The notes under the pieces are model-generated. The model was not told the DNA's origin. It worked only from the letters and a program-made list of their open reading frames with translations, and made no database searches. Shown here one piece after another: positions 39,084 to 48,630 of a DNA stretch of 64,000 nucleotides. The DNA comes from Moesziomyces globuligerus (lineage: Eukaryota; Basidiomycota; Ustilaginomycetes; Ustilaginales; Ustilaginaceae): NCBI GenBank assembly GCA_030849465.1, contig JARVLF010000013.1, positions 682,001 through 746,000 of the forward strand, in the 5' to 3' direction. The position numbers were made by a program, and so were the translations under genes. Every line of letters starts with the position of its first letter. Positions within the stretch are counted from its first letter, which is position 1.

Positions 39084-40808
39084 ATGGCGGCATCCACCTC
39101 CACTGCCCGCCCCGACATCATCGTCGTCGGCGCGGGCATCGTCGGCTCCGCGCTCGCCTACTCCCTCGGCAAGTCCGGTCGCAAGGTCGCCCTCTTCGAG
39201 CGTGACTTTGACGAGCCTGACCGCATCGTCGGCGAGCTCCTCCAACCCGGCGGTGTGCGCGCCCTCGCAAAGATGGGCATCGTCGACACGCTCGATAACA
39301 TCGATGCCATCCCTGTCGAGGGCTATCAAATCTTTTACGGCCCGCGCTCCGTCCCCATCCCCTACCCGGAGGAGAAGCCCGCCGAGGCTGACATCGGCGT
39401 TCCGAGCCGCAGCGGCAAGGTAGAGGGCCGCAGCTTCCACCACGGCAAATTCGTCCAGTCGCTCCGCAGTAAGGCGCTCCACCAGGTCAACGTCACGCCA
39501 TACGAGGCCACCGTGCGCGACATGATCAAGGACGCCGACGGCAAGGTGGTCGGCATCAGCGCTACGTGGAAGAAGGCACCTGAAGGCAAGGCCGAGGGCT
39601 TCGAGGTGCGTGCGCCCTTGACCATCGTCGCCGACGGATGCTTCTCCAAGTTCCGTCGCACCCACGGCAGCTCCATCCAGCCCACGGTGCGCTCCAACTT
39701 TGTCGGCCTCGAGCTGCAACACGCGCCGCTCCCGGCGCCACACCACGGCCACGTCGTGCTCTCCAAGTTCGGACCCGTGCTGCTCTACCAGATCGGCACC
39801 GACACCACGCGCATCCTCATCGACGTCGCAGGCGAGAAGCTACCCTCGGTCGCCAAGGGCGAGCTGCAGAAGCATGTGACCGACAACGTCATCCCGCAGC
39901 TCCCCGAACCGCTCCGCGAGTGCGTCGCCACCGAGATGGCCAAGGGCCAGCGATTGCGCAGCATGCCCAACTCGTTCTTGCCGCCCAGCATGCAGGGGCA
40001 GTCGGAGCATGCAAAGGGCGTCATCGTCGTCGGCGATGCCATGAACATGCGTCATCCGCTCACCGGCGGTGGTATGACCGTCGGGCTTTGGGATGCGGTT
40101 CATCTCACCGAAGCGCTCGGTGGCGCTGCATGGGCGCCGCTCTCGGGCGAGGCACCGGCACGCAAGCCGCTTCAGCTCGCCGACTGGAGCACGATCACGC
40201 CGGCGTTGCGCGCCTGGCATTGGAACCGCAAGGGGTTGGCGTCGGTGATCAACATCCTCGCCCAGGCGCTGTACAGCTTGTTTGGCGCCGACGATGCCAA
40301 CCTCGAGGTGCTCCGCGAAGGTTGCTTCAAGTACTTTGAGATGGGTGGCGAGTGTGTCAACGGGCCCGTGTCGCTCTTGTCGGGACTGGCACCTCGCCCG
40401 ATGTTGTTGGTGGCGCACTTCTTCGCCGTCGCGCTGTACAGTATCTGGGCCTTGTTCGCGCATCCGAGGTACTACGAGGCCGAGAAGCGAACGCGGACGC
40501 CCTCGGTGCTGGAATACCCGGGCCTGCTGTGGAGATCGCTCATGGTCTTTTACACTGCCTGCGTCGTACTGCTTCCCGTCGTCTTTACCGAACTCAAGGC
40601 AAACGTTCCCAGACTCAGCCCCTCGACTTCAAGAGCCGTAAAGGGCTCTTCGCATGCTGCCTTTGTCACCCACAACTTCGGCCTCGTCAGCGCTTCCATC
40701 TTGCTCATCGGCACCATCATGCTCTGGGGCAACACGCGCGACCCTGCCACGGCGAGAAACTTGGCAAACTGGCTCGTCTTTCCCAAAGTCTCAGCCCAGC
40801 CTTTGTAA
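39084..40808 (+). CDS. erg1: Squalene epoxidase (squalene monooxygenase)
   Basis: FAD-dependent ER enzyme that converts squalene to 2,3-oxidosqualene in ergosterol synthesis; target of terbinafine. 574 residues, intronless. The Rossmann motif IIVVGAGIVGSALAYSLGK lies at about 12-30 with acidic FER after it; GELLQPGG follows. The second FAD motif GDAMNMRHPLTGGGMTVGLW is at about 316-335. Two hydrophobic segments near the C-terminus (around LLVAHFFAVALYSIWALFA and VSASILLIGTIMLWG) anchor it to the ER. Chosen start 39084 (MAASTSTARPD) gives a normal N-terminus; an in-frame upstream start near 38973 would add 37 Ser/Thr-rich residues. Convergent with the CUE protein gene. Confidence 0.95.
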   Translation: MAASTSTARPDIIVVGAGIVGSALAYSLGKSGRKVALFERDFDEPDRIVGELLQPGGVRALAKMGIVDTLDNIDAIPVEGYQIFYGPRSVPIPYPEEKPAEADIGVPSRSGKVEGRSFHHGKFVQSLRSKALHQVNVTPYEATVRDMIKDADGKVVGISATWKKAPEGKAEGFEVRAPLTIVADGCFSKFRRTHGSSIQPTVRSNFVGLELQHAPLPAPHHGHVVLSKFGPVLLYQIGTDTTRILIDVAGEKLPSVAKGELQKHVTDNVIPQLPEPLRECVATEMAKGQRLRSMPNSFLPPSMQGQSEHAKGVIVVGDAMNMRHPLTGGGMTVGLWDAVHLTEALGGAAWAPLSGEAPARKPLQLADWSTITPALRAWHWNRKGLASVINILAQALYSLFGADDANLEVLREGCFKYFEMGGECVNGPVSLLSGLAPRPMLLVAHFFAVALYSIWALFAHPRYYEAEKRTRTPSVLEYPGLLWRSLMVFYTACVVLLPVVFTELKANVPRLSPSTSRAVKGSSHAAFVTHNFGLVSASILLIGTIMLWGNTRDPATARNLANWLVFPKVSAQPL

Positions 40809-41023
40809 TCCTCTTCCTCTCTCTGCCGCTTGATGCTTCTTGTTTTCATTTTAGCACCTGTATACCCCCCTTCATCCAACCCGCTTCGAATGTGCTCATT
40901 TGCAAACGCTCATCCACGCGACAGAGGCTCGTCTGCATCTTGCAATCCACCTAATCTGTGCATCTCTCCATTGCTCGAGCATCTGCTCTGTGTGTGCGTA
41001 CGGTCAAGGCGGCGGGAGAGCGT

Positions 41024-43081
41024 TCATGGGTTGACGCGGGCCATCTTCTTGTCGTGACCGGTACGGCGCGCTTTGTTGCCCTGCTTCTCCTTGTGTTTGG
41101 CCGCACGCGCCGAGGGCGGAGCCTTACCACCCTGTCCTCCCTGACTTCCTTGACCTCCCTGACCTGAGCCTTTGTTGGCCTTAGGTTGTGCTTGGGAATT
41201 GAATTTAGGCACTCGACCCCCGCGAGCCTTATCTGGGCCCCAGCCCTCCTCCCTGCCGTGGGCATTTGCGTTGACGTGAGCGAGGTGGGTATCGAGTTGG
41301 GCCTGGGAGGCAGCGGCGAGCAGTCTGTCCTTGCGCGGATTGCGGTCGAGCATCACAGCCCACGACTCGACCAGGTCGTCCGACCAGCCAGTCTGCTCCC
41401 TCAGCCTCTCCCTCTCCTTACCACGGCGGACGGCCGCGTCGGACGAGAAGCCACCCGGTCCGTGCTCGACGTAGTGCTGCAGCAGCACGCGCTCGCGCAG
41501 CCGCGCCTCCTCTTCCTCCTGCCCTTCTCCTTCCTCGTCCGATCCAGCCGCACCACGGCGTTCGCGACCATCGTAGTCGAGGTCCAGCTCATCCTCCACA
41601 CCCACCGTGCGCGCAGGCGGCGCAAACGGATTCCACTCCTCGTCCTCGTCCGACGACTCGGCCTCGGCACGAGCCAGGATCGCCGCCTTGAGCGAAGCGT
41701 CCAGCTCATCCACCCGCGTCCGCGTCGTCTTGGGCGCCACGATCCGCGACGCGTCAAAGCCGAACCCGCCAAACACGTTGGCTCGCGACTTGACCAACGA
41801 CGACCCAGCCACCTCGGCGGCAGCCGCAGCACTGGCACGCTCCCGCTCCCAGTCCCTCGCCTCGTCGACAGCAGGTATGGGGGAAGCAGCATGAGTCTCG
41901 CCCTCGTCGCCCTCGAGCAGACGCTGGACGATCATCTCGACGCTCTGGTGCGCAAATGTCGGTCGCGAAAGGATGCTCCGCAACCGCACCACGCCGTAGT
42001 GCGGTAGCACCGAGTCGATCGCCGCCACCATCTCGTCCGACACGGAAGGCTCGGGTGCCGCCGCTGGACGTCCGCCCGATGCAAGCCGTTGCAGAGCCGT
42101 CCATGCGGGCCCAGTGAACTTTGACGCCTGCTTGGCGAGTGCCTCGATCGCAGAAAGCGTCTCGTCGATCTGGCGACCCTTGGACAAGGCGGCCAGGATG
42201 TGGGCACGAAGTGTCGGCCACGAGTCCGAGGTCGCCGCCAAGTCGAGCAGCGCGGAGGACCGAATGAGTGGAGAATGACGGCCTGTTTTCAGCAGCACGT
42301 CGGTGTCGCTGAGGGCTTGTCGGAGGTCACTCGAAAGCGAAGAGTAGCTGTCGAGGCTCGTGAGTACAAGCGAGAGCAGCTGCAGCACGTCGACGCGGCA
42401 CGTGAGCCATTGCGCCTGCCAGCTACCTGCGTCGATCTCTCCGGTGCCCACCCAGGAGACGTCGCTCTCCAAGCCCTGTGCCCCCGCCATCTTCTTCGCT
42501 ACCTGAGGAAGGGTCTTGTCGCAAATTTGGAAGCAGATCCGCGCACAGTCTGCGAAAATCGGCGCACTATCCTTGATGAGGCGGGCGCTGCATGCGTTGA
42601 GGAACGAGTGTGCGAGCCGGACAACCGTACGCAGCACAGCCGTCGTCGACTCTTCCTGTCCCGACGCAGCCGCGACGGTCCGAAGGTGCGCAAGCAGACC
42701 GCCGAGGATCTGGTCTGTGCTGGTGGTGTCGAGCAGTCGTTCCAGGACCGATGTCAGCTCAGTCGTTGCTGACGCGGGCGTGACTGCGGCGAGATCGACG
42801 AGCGCACCGTGCGTGGGCACGAACATGCGTGCAAGCGATGGATCGCCGCGCTCGATGAGCCGCGAGAGGATCTCGACATAGCTGTGCGCGTGCGCGGCCA
42901 AGGTAGGCACCGGGCTCGAGGCCGTACGAACAGCGAGCGCGTTGAGCGACGCAGCGAAGACACGTGCTACATCGGGCCGCTGCAAAGTAAAGCGCGCCAG
43001 CTCGGTCGAGGTGAGTCCGGAGAGACAGCGTATGAGCTCCTGGCCTGCGTCCGTGCTGCTGCCCTCCGCCGCAACCGTCAT
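41024..43081 (-). CDS. CUE-domain protein, ASCC2/Cue3 (Rqt3)-like
   Basis: 685-residue protein that resembles ASCC2/Cue3, a ubiquitin-binding subunit of the ribosome-quality-control trigger complex which splits collided ribosomes. A helical N-terminal half of about 330 residues is followed by a CUE-like segment (about 343-388: AIDSVLPHYGVVRLRSIL then VEMIVQRLLEGD). An acidic region (SSDEDEEWNPF, DELDLDYDGRER) and a basic tail end with RAAKHKEKQGNKARRTGHDK, in the layout of ASCC2 proteins. The CUE MFP signature is replaced here by VLPHYG, as in ASCC2. The start at 43081 (MTVAAEGSS) is an ATG; the frame stays open upstream, so a further 5' exon cannot be excluded. The identification is moderate. 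Confidence 0.65.
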   Translation of the reverse strand: MTVAAEGSSTDAGQELIRCLSGLTSTELARFTLQRPDVARVFAASLNALAVRTASSPVPTLAAHAHSYVEILSRLIERGDPSLARMFVPTHGALVDLAAVTPASATTELTSVLERLLDTTSTDQILGGLLAHLRTVAAASGQEESTTAVLRTVVRLAHSFLNACSARLIKDSAPIFADCARICFQICDKTLPQVAKKMAGAQGLESDVSWVGTGEIDAGSWQAQWLTCRVDVLQLLSLVLTSLDSYSSLSSDLRQALSDTDVLLKTGRHSPLIRSSALLDLAATSDSWPTLRAHILAALSKGRQIDETLSAIEALAKQASKFTGPAWTALQRLASGGRPAAAPEPSVSDEMVAAIDSVLPHYGVVRLRSILSRPTFAHQSVEMIVQRLLEGDEGETHAASPIPAVDEARDWERERASAAAAAEVAGSSLVKSRANVFGGFGFDASRIVAPKTTRTRVDELDASLKAAILARAEAESSDEDEEWNPFAPPARTVGVEDELDLDYDGRERRGAAGSDEEGEGQEEEEARLRERVLLQHYVEHGPGGFSSDAAVRRGKERERLREQTGWSDDLVESWAVMLDRNPRKDRLLAAASQAQLDTHLAHVNANAHGREEGWGPDKARGGRVPKFNSQAQPKANKGSGQGGQGSQGGQGGKAPPSARAAKHKEKQGNKARRTGHDKKMARVNP

Positions 43082-43692
43082 GCTGTCAGCTGTCGTGACA
43101 GGATCGATCAACCACCGAGATGCGAAAGCCGAGATGCAAAGCAGGAGCACTTGCTGCCAGCGAACCTAGCTGCAGTGGAAAGAGATTCTGCGAGGAAACG
43201 AGTCTGTGCAATGTACAGACTCGAGCGGTCTCGATCGCAGGGATGATGGTTCGAGGACACGAGGTTCCGGCCGTTGAATGCGTGCCTGACACGGCTCAGT
43301 TTCGGGCTGCATGTCGGATTCTTCTCGGTGTGACGCAGAGGTATGATTTTGTGGAGGGCGAAATCGCCGATTCAGCGGTCTTCTCATTCATCATCACTAT
43401 CTTTCTCTATTTCGCTTCACATCCACGGCCAGGACAAAGGAAATAGTGCTTGACGAGCATCACACCGTCTGAGCGTCATTCATAGCGGATTGGATTCAAT
43501 GTCAAAGCAGGATACAGTCGTGCTGTCAGAAAAGACCTCACTCCGGTGTTGCTTGTGAAGCCTTTGTCGTCGGTATAAGAAAGCGGAGCCAGTCTTGGCT
43601 GCAGATAATCCATGCGAACTGCATGCCAGGGGTGACGGGAGAGCCACGATCCGTTTTGGCGTGAGTGCAGCAAAAGGAAGAGCGAAAGCTGC
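43082..43692. other. Intergenic region, CUE gene promoter / BAP31 3' end
   Basis: About 610 bp with no gene seen. Confidence 0.5.
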
Positions 43693-44691
43693 TTAGTCCT
43701 TCTTGGAGGAGACATTGCCAGTGGCCTTGGCGAGCTCGTCGCTGAGTCGGTTGTACTCCTGCTGCTGCTGCTTGGTCTGCTTCTTGAGCGTGTCTGTTTC
43801 GTGCGCACCATGTGCAGATAGAAAGGTCAGCCAATGTGTTCGGTGGAGCTACTGCGTACATCCAGGACAGAAGCTTACCGATCTCCTGAAGGTACTTCTT
43901 CTCGATGTCAGCGCCAGTGCCGGTGGTCTTGGACTGCGATTGGAATCAAGAAAGGGGCGATTAGTCGTTTCGTTCAACGCATGACGATCGGGCTGGTTTA
44001 TACTTACGCCCTTCTTGAGCGCGACAAGCTCCTCCTGCGTGTTGATGAGGTCAAGGATGAGCGAGTAGGTGCGCGAGAGAATGCTGTCGAAGCAGATGGA
44101 CCAGCAGAAGGAGCGAGTCAGTCGGGAACATGCCTGGCAGACAAGCATGAGAGAGGTACAAGTACTCACAGGCTGAGGAAGAGGGTGAACCCGGTGAGGT
44201 ACATGTTGCGCTGGCTGTAGAACTTGCGGGCGGCATAGTTGGTCTCGGTGCGCACGTCCTGGACGCCGCGAGTGTCGCGGGCGGTCTCGCCCTCGCTCAT
44301 CACCTTGACCATCCTCTGGACCGCGTCGACGAACAGAACCGCCACGAAGCTGTAGATGGCATTGCAAATACAGCGAATTGGAGTCAGTGGCCACGACCTT
44401 GCGACTCTCAACTCGCCCAGATCATACTCACATAAAGGTGATCTTGAGGCCATACTGGATCTTAGCGACCACGGGGTTGGTGGCCAAGAAGTGGAAGAGC
44501 TTGCGCCTCCAGGTGAAAGGAAGAGGAACCTATGGCGGAGCAGAGAGCATCGGGAACGACAAAGGTCAGCTGTCCCTTCCACGTCACGCGGTGCGGGCGA
44601 TCGCAGCGGCGGGTCAACTTACGATGAGGACCATGAACATGGACATCTCGAAGCACAGGAGTGCAAAGACAATGCTGTAATAGAGCGTCAT
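43693..44691 (-). CDS. BAP29/BAP31-like ER protein (Yet family), six exons
   Basis: ER membrane chaperone-like protein that sorts membrane cargo. Six exons: 44623..44691, 44432..44529, 44170..44349, 44008..44083, 43879..43933, 43693..43793; introns 74-93 nt, all GT...AG. The product is 192 residues. Three hydrophobic segments occupy the first two thirds: TLYYSIVFALLCFEMSMFM, then after PLPFTWRRKLFHFL and KIQYGLKITFI a segment FVAVLFVDAVQRM, then NMYLTGFTLFLSLIL. The C-terminal coiled coil reads LKKQTKQQQQEYNRLSDELA. LPLPF and the RKFYSQRNMYLTGF block are BAP31/Yet hallmarks. The last four residues SKKD are not a canonical KKXX retrieval signal. Every junction keeps the frame, and the length matches yeast Yet proteins. 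Confidence 0.93.
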
Positions 44692-45156
44692 TTTGAGCCT
44701 GCGTCTTGCGTCGGTTGCGGATACTCTTTGGAGATGAGTGTTGTTGTAAGATGGAGATGATGTGGAAGATGGAAGACGTCCAATCTGGATAGACGCTTTG
44801 TGGAGCTTTTCGAGAGCACCGCCGGGCTGAGTGAGTGAGTGCAACACGGGCCATCCCCTCCACCGCTTCCATCACTCATTTTTCCCGCTGGAATCCAAGG
44901 CAAGTTGGAAAATCGCACTGCCGCTGTTGGAGATCCCTCCATTTGACGCGGCGGCGGTGCTGGCCCCGCGCCGCACAAACGCACTCTGACGCAACTGAGC
45001 GCTGTGATCACGGATTTGATATTTTTGGCAGCCACAAAGCACTCGAACATCATCCGTTCGAACATCGTCCATTTGATTCGGCTTCATACTGGCCATGGCA
45101 CCGCAATGTGCTGCGCCAGCACATTGCGTGAAGTATCCGATCGAGGTAGGTCACGC
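44692..45156. other. Intergenic region, BAP31 promoter / SDR 3' end
   Basis: About 465 bp, no gene seen. Confidence 0.5.
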
Positions 45157-46125
45157 CTACGAGGTCTTGCTCTTGACAAAGTCGTTGAACTGCTCCGAGT
45201 AGTCGGCGTGCCATCGCGAGAGAGCCGGGCGGTCCTGGATCACGTCGTTGACGTTCCACTCCATGCGCGCCAGGTCTGTCTCGCGCGGCGTCTCGTTGTC
45301 GGGGCAGAGGATGTAGAACGAGCCGGCCTTGATGCGCTCGACCATGAATTCCACCGTCTGCTCGGGCGTCCAAGCACCGTCCGGCTTAGGCTTGCCGCTC
45401 TGAGCACCCGTCAAGCCGGTGTGCACCCAGCCAGGGATAAGCAGCTTGACGTCGACCTTGCTCGACTTGTCTTCGCGCTGCTCGTGCGCAAGCGATTCTG
45501 TGAAGACTTTGACCGCAGCTTTGGAGATGTTGTACGCAGGGCCCGTGCCAGGCGGCGTAGTGATGCCTTGCTTGGAGCCCGTATTGATCAGCAATGCATC
45601 CTGGCCGTGCTTCTTGAGATCCGGCAGGAAAGCCTGACAGCTGCAAGCGTGATGGTACCATAGATTGAAGCGCATTGATCGTGCAGAAACAAGCTGAATG
45701 TCAGTATCGTCCACGACGGGAATTGGAGGAGCATCACCGAGATGGCATACTCACACATTGACAACGCCGTAGAAGTTGGTACTGAGGATACGCTCCCATC
45801 CCTCCGAGGTGGACGCCTTGGTGGGACCACCGACTCCTGCGTTGGCCATCAGAACTGACAAATTGGCGCCGCTGAACTTTTCAAAGACGCTTCTGCGGAA
45901 CAGCGAAACGCTCGTCTGGTCGGACACGTCGAGCAGGCCCAGGTAGGTTTCACCCTTGTCAGCCAGGGCTTGGCCGGCCGACTGCAAGCTCTCCTCGCTC
46001 CTGTCTCCGATCGCGACCTTCATGCCCTGCGACAGGTAGTACTTAGCAGCAGCGAGTCCGATTCCGCTCGCACCACCGCTGATGACGGCGAGATTGCCGG
46101 CCTTGACGGCAGCGTGTGCAGACAT
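45157..46125 (-). CDS. Short-chain dehydrogenase/reductase
   Basis: NAD(P)-dependent oxidoreductase of the classical SDR family, 284 residues. Exons 45755..46125 and 45157..45640 are joined across a 114-nt intron; the join gives YGVVNVCQAFLPDL. Cofactor motif SGGASGIGLAAAKYYL lies at residues 16-31, then LDVSD, MANAGVGG and the active site: Ser in LINTGSKQG and YxxxK in AYNISK. An acidic residue after the second strand (GDRSEES) suggests NAD preference, but this is weak. The C-terminal part (PGWVHTGLTG, WTPEQTVEFMVERI) resembles fungal SDRs of unknown substrate. Divergent from a ferric reductase, which may or may not be meaningful. Confidence 0.9.
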
Positions 46126-46785
46126 GGTGAAGTTGTAGTCGATGTGGTTGTGTCGCGAGTGAATGGCGGTGATCCTGAATCGTGTTCAAGGATGCCTTGT
46201 TGCGCGGCAGCAGGCTTGATAGCTTGGTGGCGAGGCAGCTTGGTGGCAGAAAGGATGGTGTGCCAAGCGGCCCTGGCTGAGCGTACATCCGCGCACGCAC
46301 CAGATCGGACTTCCCGCCGGCACCATCTGGATAGCCGCATGGACCAGCTACGCGGGGTTCTCGTACGAGAAATCGCCGCGCCTCCAGTCACGCTGTTGCT
46401 GCCACTATCCGGTCAATCGTCAAGCTAGCTAGCTCTGCACCCATCTGCTGCAGTCCGGGGTCTTCGAAAGGAAGATGCCCCTTTTGGCAATGCCAATGAT
46501 TTGGGTGGTGCCCAGTGAGGGTGCGGACGGTGGCGGCGGCCTCGGAGCCTTTTTCAACCGCCGATTTTAAAGCGCCATGTGGCAGGCACCTCTCTTCGCG
46601 CCGACAAAGGGTCCGAGCTGCCTGACAGTGCCACTTTGCAAACGCTCCGACGGCGCTCGAGCATGTGGGCCTCCTGAGCCGCTCATCCATAAGAGTGGGT
46701 TGCGCTTAGGCTTCTCGTTTGCAGCTTTCCTCTTCGTTGCGGCCACCACCATCTCAGCTGCAAGCTCGATCGGCGTTCACGGACC
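46126..46785. other. Divergent promoter region, SDR / ferric reductase
   Basis: About 660 bp. I looked for WGATAA motifs of the Urbs1-type iron-responsive GATA factor and saw only partial GATAG matches. Confidence 0.5.
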
Positions 46786-48630
46786 ATGACTGTAGAACGG
46801 CGGCACGGCTCGCCCACCACGGCGGGCATCGGCCTCATGCAAAACACACGCACGGGCGACCCTTGGATGGGTCAGCCAAAGTACACCAAAGGCATCGTCG
46901 CCACCATCTCGATCATCATTGCCATCTATGCTATCACCACGCTGCGTACACGCTGGCAACCATGTCGCCGCTCGTACCTCATTCGCCCCACTTATGCCGA
47001 CGCCAAGGCATCGGGTCCGCGCCCTGGAACCTGGGCTCGAGCGGTCGCGGCCATGCGCGTATTGGCGTATCGTCGCCTCCCCAGCTATCGCTTGGGCCTC
47101 ATCAACTTTCGCCTACCTGTGCTCGGCGCAACGCTGGCACTCAGCGCCTTCATGCTAGGCTTCACCATCTGGACGTTCGTGGTGCAGCCGTACTATCGCG
47201 TGGATCGCAGCTTCGGCAGTCCTCCGCTGGCTCTTCGTTCGGGCATGATGGCGCTGGGTCTCATGCCTTTCATCTATGTCCTCGGCTCCAAGGTCAACTT
47301 TATCTCGCTGCTTACGGGTGTCAGCCACGAGAAGCTGCAAGTCTACCACCAGTGGCTGGCTCGCTTCATGCTTTTTCTCTCCACCGTCCATGCTCTGCCA
47401 TTCATCCACCAGCCTTTGGCCGATCACGGCGTCGCTGGCCTCCGCGACGAGTTCTTCTCGGACAGCATCAACACCACCGGTGTCATCGCATATGCGTGTC
47501 TCTTCGTCCTTTCGTTCGCGAGCCTCACCTCGATCCGCGAGCGATGCTACGAGCTCTTCCTGCTCATCCACGTGCCCGTGGCCATTATCTTCCTGGGCTA
47601 CATGTTTGTGCACTGCCAGGCTCTGCTCACCTCTTGGAGATACCTGTGGGCTACGGCTGCCATGTACATGCTCTCGGTCTTCCTGCGCTTCGCGATGCAG
47701 CTGCGCCAGAACAGCTTCCTCACGCTGGCCAAGTGCCGTGTCGAAGCGCTTCCGAGCAGTCTGGCCAAGATCACCGTCGACTCGACGATGCGATGGAGGC
47801 CCGGCCAGCACGTCTTCGTGCGCTTCCCTGGGCTTGCGCCACTCACTGCGCATCCGTTCACCATCGTATCGATGCCAGCGCCGGATGAGCAGCAGCTCGT
47901 ATCCACGGTCGTCCTGATGGCCAAGGCGCGCGCCGGCCTCACGAAGCAGCTCTATGCGCTCGCCGCCAAGGCCCAAGCCGATCGAAACCCCCGCGGCGGA
48001 GGCACGCTCTCTTTGTCGGCTGTATTGGATGGCCCTTACGGACAAGATGCGAGCATCGCGGACTACCAGCATGCACTTTTGCTCGCAGGCGGTAGCGGTA
48101 TCACTTTCGTCCTCGCATCGCTGCTCGAATTATCGTGGCTCTGGGAGCAGAAAGGAGCAGCTACTCGTAGCGTCCACCTCGTCTGGTCGGTCCGGGATGA
48201 ACAGTCGCTGGCCTGGGCCCAGGAGCACCTCGTCGCTATCCACGCTCTTGCTCCACCGGGCTCGCTGCGAGTTTCGATCCACATCAGCGATCCGGCTGCG
48301 GCGGCTCACGACCTGGCGCTACCAGCGGCATGGGATGTGCAATGGGGCGTCCGCCCCGACGCCGCGTCGCTCGTTCGCGAAATGGCTTCGAGCGCCAGGT
48401 GCTCGCAAGATGCCGAGGAAGCCGACCTCGAGAAGCTGCCAAGCAGCTCGTCCCATAGCGAACACAAGCAAGGTCACTACTCGGCGACAGCGGCCGTCGT
48501 CGTATGCGGACCCAGCGGCATGGTCACGGACGCCTCGAAGGCGGTGGTGCATGTTCAGAGCAACATCGCGCGCGGCCAGCTGGCTGGTATCCATGACCTC
48601 GCCCTCATCACCGAGAGCTTTGGCTTCTAG
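46786..48630 (+). CDS. Ferric reductase-like transmembrane flavocytochrome
   Basis: Plasma-membrane metalloreductase of the FRE/NOX superfamily that passes electrons from NADPH via FAD and two hemes to extracellular ferric iron. 614 residues, intronless. Two bis-heme histidine pairs with the expected 13-residue spacing are present: H188/H202 and H262/H276. Around them are six or seven membrane helices (for example VATISIIIAIYAITTL and VIAYACLFVLSFASL). The FAD motif HPFTIVSMP lies at about 365 and the NADPH motif LLLAGGSGITFVLASL at about 431-446; VVVCGPSGM is near the end. No calcium-binding EF hand is present, so it is a reductase, not a NOX5-type oxidase. Substrate metal is inferred. Confidence 0.9.
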   Translation: MTVERRHGSPTTAGIGLMQNTRTGDPWMGQPKYTKGIVATISIIIAIYAITTLRTRWQPCRRSYLIRPTYADAKASGPRPGTWARAVAAMRVLAYRRLPSYRLGLINFRLPVLGATLALSAFMLGFTIWTFVVQPYYRVDRSFGSPPLALRSGMMALGLMPFIYVLGSKVNFISLLTGVSHEKLQVYHQWLARFMLFLSTVHALPFIHQPLADHGVAGLRDEFFSDSINTTGVIAYACLFVLSFASLTSIRERCYELFLLIHVPVAIIFLGYMFVHCQALLTSWRYLWATAAMYMLSVFLRFAMQLRQNSFLTLAKCRVEALPSSLAKITVDSTMRWRPGQHVFVRFPGLAPLTAHPFTIVSMPAPDEQQLVSTVVLMAKARAGLTKQLYALAAKAQADRNPRGGGTLSLSAVLDGPYGQDASIADYQHALLLAGGSGITFVLASLLELSWLWEQKGAATRSVHLVWSVRDEQSLAWAQEHLVAIHALAPPGSLRVSIHISDPAAAAHDLALPAAWDVQWGVRPDAASLVREMASSARCSQDAEEADLEKLPSSSSHSEHKQGHYSATAAVVVCGPSGMVTDASKAVVHVQSNIARGQLAGIHDLALITESFGF

